Shown here piece by piece: positions 11,137 to 21,849 of a DNA stretch of 64,000 bases. Position numbers and translations under genes: made by a program. The notes below the pieces were generated by a model, which saw only the letters and a program-made list of their open reading frames with translations, did no database searches and was not told where the DNA came from. The DNA is from Patiria miniata (taxonomy: Eukaryota > Echinodermata > Asteroidea > Valvatida > Asterinidae), in contig NW_024037064.1 in the NCBI RefSeq assembly GCF_015706575.1, forward strand, positions 5,827,427 to 5,891,426, written 5' to 3'. Positions within the stretch are counted from its first letter, which is position 1. Each line of letters opens with the position of its first letter.

Positions 11137-11329
11137 CTGCGACCATTCTCTTGTATTTCTTGTCAATCTTGAGGATTTCTTGGTAAGTCGTAACAGCCGC
11201 CTCGTAATCCTTCAGTCCCTGCTGGGCCTTGCCAAGGTGCAGCAATGCCTTGACGTTGTTGGGTTCCAACTGCAAGGCCGTCCGGCAGTCCTCCATTGCC
11301 TCTGTAAACTTTTCCAATTTGTTGTAAGC
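11137..11329 (-). CDS. TTC12: TTC12-like TPR exon b, cassette 2
   Basis: Same length (193 bp), splice sites and phases as the cassette 1 exon. The product differs at a few positions (KALLHLGKAQ, and IDKKYKRMVAG at the end). The frame is open. Because its donor is phase 1 and the exon c acceptor of cassette 1 is phase 1, the two cassettes can be spliced in series without breaking the frame. Confidence 0.83.
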
Positions 11330-11582
11330 CTTGGGGAGGGGGAAATAAGTGAAAAGAGGGGATTCAAATACAACGAAGCGTTGTGTGTCTCAACAGGATA
11401 AAAGGTGTGTCGTCTGGGGTTAATCGTCTGCCTTATGTGTAGTACTACAAAAACATACATGTAAGATAAGTTGGCCCCCCCTCCCAAAATGATATGTTTT
11501 CTCTTAATTTTTTCCCCTTTATATGAAAACTTTTCAGGAAATAAATTAAAACGTTCATGACGTTGCGTATCTCTCTCACAAG

Positions 11583-11745
11583 CCTTCCCCTCCACTTGCC
11601 TCTCTCCACCCAGGAGTACACATGTAAATGGGTAAGGGTATTAGTTGGGGAGCAACCTACAATGGACTGATCCAGGGGGCATAGGAATATTCTCAGTCAT
11701 TTCATGAATACGGAGATCTAGGCTTGTAACAGACTTGACTTGATT
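11583..11745 (+). mobile_element. SINE, 5'-truncated, in intron of cassette 2
   Basis: Co-duplicated counterpart of the copy at 9,575-9,740, with the same truncated start and the same tail ending in acttgacttgattt. Confidence 0.65.
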
Positions 11746-12261
11746 TGGAGCACGTTTTGATGGCCCTTGAACTGGAACATGTTTCTGATGTCACAGTCGT
11801 GACCTGAAACATGTTTCCTGTGCACCGCGAAAACGACTGACCGAAAAAATTGTTCATGACATCATGTTACTGCCTACGTGACTGCACACAACCCCCCCCC
11901 CCAAAAAAAAATCATGCGGCGTCCGGACATGATTAACAATAACATTCAAAGCAAAAGTGGGAGGTTATTTTTAAAGCATTTCCCCAAAATTCTAAAAAGA
12001 GTAGGCCTGATATTCTGTATCAACTTTCGTACCAATTGAAAGTAAAAACCCACTATTTAAACCCCATTTATGGTAAAAAGTAACGTCGTCTGCAAGGCTT
12101 CTTTACCTTTCCGCCATCTTGAAACGTAAGTGAACCGACCGGAAACCTTGGTTCAACTTTGGTCGAAACAATGACGTTATTTCAGTGTAACCGTAGCGCC
12201 AAAATGGCCGCGAACCAGAAACATGTTTACGGTCACAGCGCCAAAACATGCCCTTGTTTAC

Positions 12262-12452
12262 CTGTGCCCTGTTGGTGTACAGCACCACAAAGTCTTTTAG
12301 ACGTTCCAGGCCCTGCGTGTAGAGTTTAATGGCTCGTATGTAATCACCCTTGTTGAACGCTTGGTTCCCCTGATCTTTCAGAACCGTCGCCTCTGCTTTA
12401 CGCTTCTCTGCGCGCTCGCTGGCGTCTGCTTCCTGGGCTCTCTTGACATTAT
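12262..12452 (-). CDS. TTC12: TTC12-like TPR exon c, cassette 2
   Basis: 191 bp, phase 1 in and phase 0 out, open frame. It encodes [20 protein letters not shown] and then TPR1 with [17 protein letters not shown] and TNRAQ. Slightly more diverged from the family than cassettes 1 and 3 (RAQEAD in place of RALEAD). Confidence 0.84.
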
Positions 12453-13138
12453 CTGAAAATAAAGTTGATCACACATTACATAAAAGGACAGAGTTTTTTA
12501 CAGTATAATCCCCCGTTAACCCTGAGGCCAAAACAAAGTCTCCAGTTTCTGGTATGGAGCTTGCCCCAAAAGTTGTGCAGTGACGCAGGTTGTTTTTTTC
12601 CCCCACTTTTTTTTTCTTCAAATGTCAGCTGATATGTTGCAGATGACACTTTATCCCCTTAAAACTCTCTGAAAGATTTTGTAGGATTGAGGCAGTGGTC
12701 ATCCCTCCAAGGACCACATCAATAACAGAGCATTTTGCAGGATTGAGGCTGTCTGCAATTTTTACATGAAAGCAGTTGGAGGATTTTGCAGGACTGAGTT
12801 TGTATCCTAGCAAAAACGCCTAGGGAGTTAGGATTAATACAAATACTGCTAAGACAGATTCTGGTTATGGGCAATTGAACCTCATGTCAGTATTGAAAAG
12901 AGCTTTTAAGACAATGTATTTTTCAAATCTTCTACATGTACAGCCATTATCTGGTAATGGTCAAGAAGAATACACAGACTAGGAGTTGTGGATCATTTCT
13001 CTGAATTGTTATTTAGTTATGATAATGGTTTATTGGTTTTGTCAAAATTTCACACAATTCGATAAGGGCCGACAAATGACTCATTTAGCGTGATCGCATG
13101 ACTTGTTTGTGCATTTGGCCTGAAGACTGCTGACCCAC

Positions 13139-13331
13139 CTGCCACCATTTTCTCGTACTTCTCGTCAATCTTGAGGATTTCTTTGTAAGTCCTAACAGCC
13201 GCCTCATAATCCTTCAGTCCCTGCTGGGCCTTGCCAAGGTGCACCAATGCCTTGACTTTCTTTGGTTCCAACTGCAAGGCCGTCCGGCAGTCCTCCATTG
13301 CCTCTGTAAACTTTTCCAATTTGTTGTAAGC
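13139..13331 (-). CDS. TTC12: TTC12-like TPR exon b, cassette 3
   Basis: 193 bp, phase 0 in (CCCAG|GCT) and phase 1 out, open frame. Its sequence is the most distinct of the three (LEPKKVKALVHLGKAQ, AAVRTYKEILKIDEKYEKMVAG), consistent with an older split from cassettes 1 and 2. Confidence 0.83.
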
Positions 13332-13936
13332 CTGGGTGGGGGGAAATAAGTGAAAAGAGGGGATTTAAATTTGCCGCATAGTGATCAACGAAGCGTTGTG
13401 TGTCTCAGCAGGATAACAGGTGTGTCGCCTGGGATTAATTGTCTGCCTTATGTGCAGTACTACAAAAACATACATGTAAGATGAGTTGGCCTCCCTCTCA
13501 AAGTGATATGTTTTACTTTCTTTTCATTCCCTTTATATGAACACCTTTCAGGAAATAAATTAAAACGATGCATATCTCTCACAAGCCATCAGCAATGTGC
13601 AAATAGTGCACAGTACTATATACTTAATCCCTTTCCCCTTTTCAGAAAATCGAGCCCACTTGGGCCCCCACCCACCCCCCCCCCCCCCCACAAAAAAATG
13701 GTTCTGGACCCCCTCCCCCTTGAGAACGGTCACATGTGCAGTCTACAATAATGGTTGTTTACTTCATGAACCCTGCATTGCATATAAATACAAATTATGA
13801 TTATATTGCAAATTATCTCATATACACCACAATGCCTATATTATGTGGGCGTGAAGGGCACATGTGCCTCGCAACAGAGTACTGCAGCTTTTCAATATCT
13901 TGTCTGGCACGAGCAAGTTAAAAACCTTCAAAACAT

Positions 13937-14043
13937 TTGTTGACTGGTGTGATGTGGGCTATGTCATGTTTAGCACCCTCTGCTTTAGCTGCAGGTGCTA
14001 TGCCCCCCTCAGGTGTCATATCCCACATCACAGCAGTCAACAA
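13937..14043. repeat. Hairpin with 22-bp arms
   Basis: ttgttgactggtgtgatgtggg pairs with cccacatcacagcagtcaacaa with one mismatch. An inner tagcacc/ggtgcta stem lies between. It could be a small MITE or a hairpin precursor RNA; sequence alone does not decide. Confidence 0.5.
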
Positions 14044-14062
14044 TTGTTCATTTGTCTACCTT

Positions 14063-14451
14063 TGGGGGAGTGTGGCATAGTGGTTAGGTTTGTAGTGACT
14101 CATGATCAGAGGGTCAGGGGTTCCAATCCAGCTGCTGGTCATATGGTGTGTCCTTGGGCAAGCCACTTCACCTCCACTTGCCTCTCTCCACCCAGGAGTA
14201 CACGTGTAAATGGGTAAGGGTATTAGTTGGGGAGCAACCTACAATGAGCTGATCTAGGGGGGAATAGAAATATTCTCAGTCATTTCATGAATACGGAGAT
14301 CTTGGCTCATATTAAAACTAGTCCGAGTATTAAACTAGGACTCAACAGATCGTTTTTTTAACATTATCGCCCGACCATGTCCAAATGTTAAAAAAGCGAT
14401 CCGTGGAGTCCTAGTTACTCGGACTAGCTCATAACAGACTTGACTTGACTT
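14063..14451 (+). mobile_element. SINE with tRNA head, interrupted by a MITE
   Basis: The head carries an A box (tggcatagtgg, 14,073-14,083) and a B box (ggttccaatcc, 14,119-14,129). Next come the phrase ccttgggcaagccacttcacc seen in many animal SINE tails, the body shared with 9,575 and 11,583, and a tail of repeated acttg at 14,433-14,451. A MITE splits it at 14,311-14,426. Confidence 0.78.
14311..14426. mobile_element. Hairpin MITE nested in the SINE
   Basis: The terminal inverted repeats contain actagtccgagta and tactcggactag followed by aactaggactc/gagtcctagtt. It is flanked by gctcat at 14,305-14,310 and 14,427-14,432, a 6-bp target-site duplication. The uninterrupted SINE copies at 9.7 and 11.7 kb confirm the insertion point. 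Fragments with related sequence lie near 24,750-24,780 and 29,567-29,640. Confidence 0.8.
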
Positions 14452-14457
14452 GCTTAC

Positions 14458-14648
14458 CTGTGCCCTGTTGGTGTACAGCACCACAAAGTCTTTTAGACTT
14501 TCCAGGCCCTGCGTGTAGAGTTTAACGGCTCGTGTGTAATCACCCTTGTTGAACGCTTGGTTCCCCTGATCTTTCAGAACCGTCGCCTCTGCTTTACGCT
14601 TCTCTGCGCGCTCGTTAGCATCTGCTTCCAAGGCTCTCTTGACATTAT
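14458..14648 (-). CDS. TTC12: TTC12-like TPR exon c, cassette 3 (most 5' TPR exon)
   Basis: 191 bp, phase 1 in (TTTTCAG|AT) and phase 0 out (CACAG|GTAAGC), open frame. It encodes [20 protein letters not shown], then TPR1 ([20 protein letters not shown]) and TNRAQ. It is the first TPR exon reached from the leader exon at 15,577-15,940, whose phase-1 donor fits this acceptor. The canonical TTC12 N-terminus before this point is not recognisable upstream, so the leader may have replaced it. Confidence 0.85.
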
Positions 14649-15284
14649 CTGAAAATAAAGTCGATCACACGTAACATAAAAGGACAGAGTTTTCTACAGT
14701 ATAATCCCCCGTTAACCCTAAGACCAGCAATGGAACGACACAAAGGCGCGCGCGGTTGCTATAATTCGTCGGATCAGTGCGCGACATCGCGTCAAGCTGC
14801 AATTCAAAACAATTTGAAACATGATTTAGCAACTTTTGATTTGAAATTGAAATCCTAGAATGCTGTCACTTCTCCCAAGTGTAACAAAAAGGGGGATCCA
14901 AGAAACTGATTTGGGAAATTTTTATTTGCTGGCCCAACATGGTCAGAAATATCAGCATTATCTAAAACAGATACATGCAAATCTTTAGCACTTATCAGGG
15001 AGACATATACAACCAATCAGATCTATTCCATAGTTATATGCAATTAAAGTGATCATCTCATTAGCCCCACAAGTGTACGGAATATTTTTGCAGCAAACCT
15101 ACTACAATGGTAACAAAATGTGATGCTACAAAAGTGGAAGTGTGCCCAACACACAAATCTATAGGGTGCTTCCCTCCTCCATGGTGATACGATTAAAATG
15201 GTAACAGCAAAATTTCGAATAGATTTATCTGGAAAATTCAAAAATCTATGGGCCTTGAAGAGCCTCGACTCAAAATTGCAAGGC

Positions 15285-15406
15285 CCTGAACCCTCAAGGC
15301 CAAGGCCAAGGCCAAGGCTTTTGCCCTCAAGCCTCCCGGCCAAGGCCTAGGCCCTAAAATCCAGCCTTAAGGCAGCCTTAAGGCCAAGGCCCAGCATCAA
15401 GGCACT
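15285..15406. repeat. Degenerate aaggcc/ccaaggc repeat
   Basis: The motif ccaaggc or ccttaaggc recurs more than ten times. Simple, low-complexity sequence. Confidence 0.7.
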
Positions 15407-15576
15407 ACATCACTGGTGCGGTCCCCCTTGTTTCAGGAACTGTGCTATGCTTATGCTATATTGTGCCTAATAGCGTCAATGCAAAGGATGGAGGGGAAGG
15501 ATGCTGTCAGGGATCCGATATCAGGGCCAGGGGAGTCATAAAGTGCAGGGTTTAGAGACAAATAATTGTGTCTCAC

Positions 15577-15940
15577 CCGGTCTTGGCTGTAGTTGTGGCT
15601 GTGGTTGTTGTGTTGGTTCCTGCTGGGAAGGCTGTCTGCTGCCAGACTGAGTCATTTGTTGATCATCCCTCACTCCATCAGCTGGTAGTTGTTGGGTTGG
15701 AGCTGTGCTTGGACCAGGATTAGTTTGTGTCTCACCCGGTCTTGGCTGTGGTGGTTGTGGCGTTGGTTCCTGCTGGGAAGGCTGTCTGTTGCAAGACTGA
15801 ATCGTTTGTTGATCATCCCTCACTCCATCAGCCGGTAGTTGTTGGGTTGCAGCTGCCTGACTGTCTTGTGCTGTGCTTGGACCAGGGTTAGTTTGTGTCT
15901 CATTTCGTCTTCTGACTCTCTTAGCCGGTGGTTCTGCCAT
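15577..15940 (-). CDS. Pro/Gln-rich leader exon, probable first coding exon of the TTC12-like gene
   Basis: The exon starts at ATG 15,940 (MAEPPAKRVRRRNETQTNPG) and ends at donor CCGG|GTGAGA after 121 codons, phase 1. It is rich in Pro, Gln, Thr and Ser and has a basic AKRVRRR patch like a nuclear localisation signal. A segment of about 50 residues is tandemly repeated: each copy runs from ETQTNPGPSTA through QQLPADGVRDDQQ and RQPSQQEPT to PRPG. The leader exon at 61.3 kb and the broken copy at 6.7 kb are homologous. The next compatible acceptors downstream on this strand are the TTC12-like cassettes, so I infer a chimeric leader-TPR transcript. It could also be an orphan copy of an NLR leader. 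The domain is unknown and the order of the region looks disordered. Confidence 0.6.
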
Positions 15941-16052
15941 TTAGCGCTGGTGATGTGGGCACAGTTTAGTTACAGACAGCTTCGGTAGTCCAACCCTGGT
16001 ATTATCCTGTGAGTGCAGAGTACAATCAGGTAAAATCACATAATGGATGCTG

Positions 16053-16190
16053 TTGGTCGGTCAATCGGTCCATCGGTCCATCGGTCGAACGGTTGGTCAC
16101 TATGTCAGTCGGTCGATCGGTTAGTCGGTCAATCTGTCATTCAGTCAATTGGTTTGTTGCTCTGTCGGTTCATCAGGTGGTCGGTTGATG
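16053..16190. repeat. GGTC/AGTC minisatellite upstream of the leader exon
   Basis: Variants of ggtcggtcaatcggtc repeat immediately 5' (minus strand) of the leader exon. The same kind of array lies upstream of the leader exon at 61.3 kb, and the sequence between leader and array (cagacagcttcg, atcaggtaaaatcac) is also shared. Confidence 0.8.
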
Positions 16191-16414
16191 GTCTCTAATA
16201 ATGGGAATGTCATGGACTTGGGGTGAGGGTGGTTTTGCTTTCTTCAACTTTTTTTTATCTTGCCTTTTTTATTTGGTTCTTTTCATTTTTCATTTTTTGC
16301 AACAATGTACATTTCTGCCTTTTGAAGAAATAGTGGTCCAGAATAGTACTGTTTTGTTAACTTCCTACAGATTATGAGATACTGTTCTAGCTCTGCCCTC
16401 TGCTTGGCAGTGTT

Positions 16415-16592
16415 GGAGTCGAGTCCTCAAAGCCGAGTACCGAGTTCTCTGAGTACTTTAGGGGTCGAGTCCTGGGCAGAGTCCAAGTACACTCTGACGT
16501 GTCCGAGTCCAAAGTACCGAGTCCGAGTACATTCAACGCCGAGTACTGAGCTGAGTCCGAGTACCTCAGTCTGAGTCCGAGTCCGAGTACAA
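16415..16592. repeat. Degenerate GAGTACCGAGTCC repeat, part 1
   Basis: Variants of gagtccgagtac and gtaccgagtcc recur. The same motif resumes at 17,186-17,372. Confidence 0.8.
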
Positions 16593-16944
16593 TAACAAAA
16601 AGTACAATAAATAAATAAATAAGCACAAGAATAAATAAAAGAAAATGAAACAAATCAAATTAAATTTTAAAAAAACCCACAGCACGCAATCCAATGTGTT
16701 TTACCAAATGGTGAACACCAATAACTTTTATTAATAAGGCTGACACCAACAAAATTGGGTAAAAATGCACATGACAAGCATGTGAAATGGCAAGGCATTC
16801 TGATCATGCAAAATACTATTTGTGTAAAATTCCCAAGATTTCCCTAGGTAACGGGCAATACTTTTTGTAGCACGGAGGATTCGTGAATTGGGAGCCAGCC
16901 AAGTCCATGCTTTTTATCTTCGCTTGGCGCTGTACGGTTTATAC

Positions 16945-17015
16945 CAGTGAGACCATTTTGGGATTTTTCCCAAGCAAAATCCTAACTTGGGAAAAATCCC
17001 GAAATGGTCTCACTG
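16945..17015. repeat. Hairpin, 30-bp arms
   Basis: cagtgagaccattttgggattt and its continuation to caag pair with cttgggaaaaatcccgaaatggtctcactg. A third, single arm occurs near 17,105-17,150. Probably a MITE remnant between the two GAGTAC arrays. Confidence 0.75.
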
Positions 17016-17185
17016 ATAACAGTGTAGCACTAAGCAAACATAAGAAGCATAGGCTTAGATGGCTCCTGATTCACGTGCTCATGATATAAAGTGCCGGGAC
17101 AAGGAGTTTGCTTGGGAAAAATCCCAAAATGATCTCATCGGTAAAGACTTGAGTTCCAGGTTGTAATAAAATCGATAAGGAAAGA

Positions 17186-17372
17186 AATGTACTCGATTTG
17201 TACTCCCGAGTACTGGGGTTGAGTACCGAGTCCAAACCAATGAGTCTGTGCCAAAATTTGAGTATAAAGAATCGAGTACAGGCCAAGTCCAAATCATTTT
17301 TGAGCACTGAAGGCCGAGTACGGGCCAAGTACGGGCCGAGTACATGTACTATACGAGTACTCCAACACTGCT
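17186..17372. repeat. Degenerate GAGTACCGAGTCC repeat, part 2
   Basis: Includes gagtaccgagtcc and the higher-identity run ggccgagtacgggccaagta. Together with part 1 it may once have been one array, split by intervening insertions. Confidence 0.78.
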
Positions 17373-18599
17373 GCTTGGTACATGTACATGTACATTGTAG
17401 CCTCTTTCACAAATGCAACTCAACGCAAGTTTCGGCCCGTGTCCTTATTGCAGTGCTCAGTTAAATAATACAAGCTATAAGACAATATTGAAATGGACAA
17501 ACTGTATTTCAGATCCCCATAGTCTGCCTATTACTGCATAGGTTTTGTTGGAACATTAATTTGTGTACGTTTATTATACACTTCACATTTTGCAGCCTAC
17601 GTTTGTAAGCTAGCCTTTAACCTTAGGCAAAGAAACTGACAATTTTTTCTTACCTCTTCTAAATTCCCACAAAAATCACTTGACAAATGTTTCCACTTTG
17701 ATGTAAACAGCATGAACAGCGTTTAATGAGGTGGATCTGGTAAAGATGGCGCTGGACAAACACAGCATCATCATCAAGTCGCGTGACATGGTTTAGAACT
17801 TGGGATTTTTGTTTTGCTGCATAAGTTACACATACATGTACAGTCTGCATCTGTTCATCTGTGTATGTATGTTTACTTGACACTTGAGTTTTGGACCTTA
17901 GATAGGTTCGTGCATTCTATCTACATGTACAACGTACATGTACATGATACAAGTGGTTAAATTTCAATCGCATACACCTCAGTATCCATTTAATTCCACT
18001 TTTATTTAACCCTCAAATAAATGCCCTTTATATTGTAAAAAAACATTTTCCTCCAATGTCTTCAAAGTTCACACACTAAGTGCGGTTTTCTTTCCCCTTT
18101 TTATAAAAAAAATACTGATCAAGAATTTTCAATCTATTTGAAGTTATCAATTTTGACTTACAAAAAGTTTCAACTCAGTTTTAAACTTAAAAGACAAAAA
18201 CAATACGTATATGCTTCTGAGAGAGGGTCATTTGGGTACACTGAGGACAATGAACAACATAATTGACAGTACATAAGAGGACACTATGTCCTCAGTTGGA
18301 AACCAAATCAAATGATTTACCCAAACAACAGAACTACTAAGAGAATATGAGAGTTGACTGAGAGAATATGGCTGTGGTGTGCAGAACATAGGTCTGTTTG
18401 CTTCTAGAACAAACTGCCAAATCGAATCTTTCATTTGTTAGCTGCCAGATCCACAGGCAGGAACTTGCGATGCCTTTTCAGTGCCATGGGAAAATGAACT
18501 AATTTATTATTTTCCACCATTTTCTCTAATTGACAAAGACTACCAGAATATAGAAATGGCCACAGGAGTGCTCATCCTCCCCTTCTGGTAAACACAGCA
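17373..18599. other. No gene seen
   Basis: AT-rich sequence with several TACATGTACATGT palindromic tracts (17,390, 17,835, 17,925-17,950). No exon or RNA signal that I can support. Confidence 0.5.
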
Positions 18600-18945
18600 T
18601 TGGTTTCCAAGTCTACTACGTCTATTGACAACAGAGCCAGTTGTACTACCCAAGTCCAAGACACTTCTGCGTCTACCTCACGACCCACAACGTCAACATC
18701 CACTAGCAAGCATCTAATTAGTTCTGTGTGTGGCAAACTTCAGGAATTCTCTCATTCAGAAAGGACTTCAGAGGAAACAATCAACATCATCTTACAGTGG
18801 GGACACTAAACAGTACAGCGGCAAGTTGATCGCGCGTCAATTTTTCAGTCGTGCAAACATCGTGCGACTGACTATAAACAGGCCTTTTTGTCCAAATACT
18901 ACATGTTTTTCCCATTTTCGTGCAGCCCAAAAGGGGGTCTAGACC
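18600..18945 (+). mobile_element. Possible fossil of a tyrosine-recombinase-type element
   Basis: The plus strand encodes a Ser/Thr-rich stretch and short phrases reminiscent of the N-terminal part of Crypton/DIRS recombinases. It is short and broken, old in appearance, and weakly supported. Confidence 0.25.
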
Positions 18946-19785
18946 CACTAACCCCCCTCCCCCACCCCCGCAGATCCAACACTGACATGCATAAGGCCAA
19001 GGGTAATTCCTTGAGAAAACGGACATGACCGAAAAATGACAAATTGACATCTTCAAAACTACAAGCATCAAAAGCTAATCTGTGGTATCGCATTAAAGGG
19101 GGCAAACTTTTGAGTGCGAGTTACTTATTTGGCAGTCAGATGGAATATGGTTACATGTAAGTGCATTTTTTGTCCAAAAAACCTGCTTTTATGGCTAAAC
19201 TTATAGATTGTGGGTAGTCATTCGGCACCTTGTTTTTACACGAAAAATGCGAGTGTTACTGTGAGTTGTTCTTTTTAAGGCAGAGATATGGGCTTATATT
19301 TTATGCGAAAAGATTTTTTTTGATTATTAGTTTCTAAATACATCTAGGCCTATCGGTATACAGAAAATACCATTGAGATGAACCATTTTGTCTTTCATCA
19401 TGTTCATCAATTTGGCCAAAAAAGTAATGTTGAACTGACGGATGTTCTTTACAAGATATATACGGAGTAAAGATGAGACCTTTGAAGATGCTTTTAAAAG
19501 AATACAAAACGAAATGTGTGCGTGGATTACAGGGGTATCATTGAAGAGGCTACTACACAGCAAGTGCATTCAAATTTCAATGAACATGGTCGCATGCATA
19601 TCTTAACCTGTTTGTGTTTGGCATCCCTCACTGAACATTTGCTGAATTTGTATCATTGTAACAAAAGTACGTTTTGAAAAAAAAAAGGACTTCGTTATGG
19701 GCAATTCCGTAAATTTGGACATAAATGTCAGACACTTTAATGAGCTGCTGTTGGAAAAGTGATTGTGATAGCCTACATCATTAAT
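18946..19785. other. No gene seen
   Basis: AT-rich, no domain-bearing frame, no repeat that I can define. Confidence 0.5.
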
Positions 19786-19965
19786 AATGTGACATCTAAT
19801 GAGTTAAGAAAACAATTACAGACCAAACTAAGGTACCACCACCTTAACGACCTTGTACATGTACATCATGTGATCTGACATACGTTGGATTTTACGGAAT
19901 AGTACCAATGCGAGACTTTTGGCGTGTTGTTGGTTAACAATTAAACAGGTTAATGAGAAATACAT
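19786..19965 (+). repeat. Dispersed direct repeat, copy 1
   Basis: Matches 23,948-24,122 over about 175 bp: shared aatgtgacatctaatgagt, ccaaactaagg and ttgtacatgtacatcatgtg with scattered differences. Confidence 0.85.
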
Positions 19966-21024
19966 TTGTAAATTGGATATAACCAGACTATGTATGTATA
20001 TCATGGAACAGGAGCGAGTTGATCGACTCCTGCCAAGAAGGGGGTGTGAACTCCACCTCAGGAATGAGGGTGTGTACCTCTCGGAAATAAAGCTCTCAAC
20101 AGTCTTGGATTAGTTGAGCTTGGATTGATCAGCTCATTTCATGATCAGATTAACTGGCTGGATAACAGCAACAGTGATGACTGTCCATAGTGCTCTACTG
20201 ATACTGGAAGCTCATCCACTGCACAATCCAGATACAAAAGGAATGAACAAACTCAAGCCAGCATGCTCTCACTCTATTTTAGCCACTACATGCTGCAACA
20301 AATAATTTGGGTACGAGTTGGTTGCATACATATGCACGACATGCACAACATTCACGTTTACATAATTATATGTAGCCAGAAAAACACACATTTTCATGCC
20401 CCAAATGCTTGAATCATTTCGCCTAATGCCCTTTATCCGAAAGAATAAACAATACCGGTACACTTACTTTTAACATCCAGATAAGATTCTGGTGAATTTC
20501 TGGAATAAAGTGCCAGTAACCCTCGGCTATTGTACCCCAGTACATGTACACGTCAGCAGCGGAAACATTGAGAGAGCGAATGTAACACTCCCACTGAGTA
20601 AAATTATCACTCCTCAATGAAATAGTTGTAGTTATAATGAAAAGTACAATTTACCCCTTACAACGTTCAAAAGGGATCAATAATAAATTATATCAACAAA
20701 AACATCTCATCCAATTAGCACACATGTTTCCCGAACATGGCAAAGGCGGGCACTACTTTTTGTGTTGCGAATATATAAAATTGTTTACATGAATAAAGTG
20801 CCGTCTGCCCAGTTATAGCAAACCCGACGTTAAAGGGACTTGTTCAATACTGCGTTATAACACACATGATGCACAATGCTATATATTAAAGGGCAAAACC
20901 TTGGACTTTCCCCTGTATGTATATATTGTTGATTGTACAATGGTGTGCTCGACAAATGTTTACCTACACTACAACGAGCCAGAGAAAAATCCATTCAAGT
21001 TCAGTGTCGTCACTACGTCACTAC
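19966..21024. other. No gene seen
   Basis: A minus-strand frame near 20,423-20,617 ends at a donor-like AAAG|TAAGT but has no recognisable domain and no matching acceptor, so I do not call it. Confidence 0.45.
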
Positions 21025-21290
21025 CCCGTTTATGGGTGCAGACAGTAAATGGGTCCGAAATTGCCTACGCCGGCCAAATCACGATTTGCATGCCCTCAAA
21101 ATCTTCAGTATTTGAGCATGCTGTGTGCCATGAACTTGAGGGTTTGTAAAAAATATGGGTGGAAGCCGTGCACAGGACTGGGAGCTTGCAGTTCTGTGTA
21201 ATGGTTCTGATGTAATTTGGACCCTAAAAGCGCTCTATGTTGCAATGGAGTGTAGGCATCGTTTTTCAAAATGGCGATGGGCTTCAGGAC
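21025..21290 (+). repeat. Direct repeat flanking a MITE-like element, copy 1
   Basis: Similar to 22,975-23,215: shared gggtgcagac, cggccaaatcac, gccatgaacttga, atgggtggaag and tttttcaaaatggcgatggg. The copies are clearly diverged and old. Confidence 0.75.
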
Positions 21291-21849
21291 TATTTTCAGG
21301 GGTGATCATCTTCAGATGGACATTTCTCCTAAAAGTCATCAGTTGACCCCCCAAAAATTGAAAAGAAAATTAAAGATGATGAAATAAGCTTTAATTTGAT
21401 GTGTGTCTCGAACACCTTGGAGAGTTGTGAGTATTTTTCCCGAATTTTTGAAGTGGGAGCATTTACCATTGGGGTCTATGGAAGTTTATTTACTGGTCTG
21501 CTACCTATAATTTGGTTTGTATTCTCAGGTCATCCACCATTGACTCTCATCACAGACCTTGATGCCAATTCTATCAACAATACCGAATGAAAAAGCTGCC
21601 ACAAACAATCCCATATTTGGTGCTGCCCCGCTGCTTACAGATAATGTATGTTTACCGGTATGTACATATACACCAGGTAAAAGGAATAATGGCGATATGG
21701 GACTATTGCAGGTGCTTTTCATTTCGATTGGAGTGCTCATCATCACCTGTCCTAAGTGAAAAATTCTTTACTAGGCAAACTCAATCTGTTTTTCTTTGAT
21801 AATGAGTGATTTGCTTGTAAACAACTTACAGCACACACCACAGGGGTAA

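Larger units (their letters stand above)
8998..14735. repeat. Triple tandem duplication carrying TTC12-like exon pairs
   Basis: Three units begin at near-identical atttagttata(at)aatggtttattgg sequence at about 8,998, 11,011 and 13,010. Units 1 and 2 are alike along their full length, introns included; equivalent splice sites lie exactly 2,011 bp apart. Unit 3 matches at the exons and flanks but has a different middle intron holding a SINE, a MITE and a hairpin. A partial echo of the exon edge (8,938-8,993) precedes unit 1. The array looks like unequal exchange, with units 1 and 2 the youngest pair. Confidence 0.9.

Noticed and set aside
18600-18945. A host gene with Ser/Thr-rich N-terminus
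   Set aside because: Short, interrupted and with phrases closer to recombinase-type elements; kept only as a low-confidence fossil.
20423-20617. Possible exon with a donor-like end (IPEIHQNLIWMLK)
   Set aside because: No recognised domain, no clear acceptor and no neighbour in matching phase.
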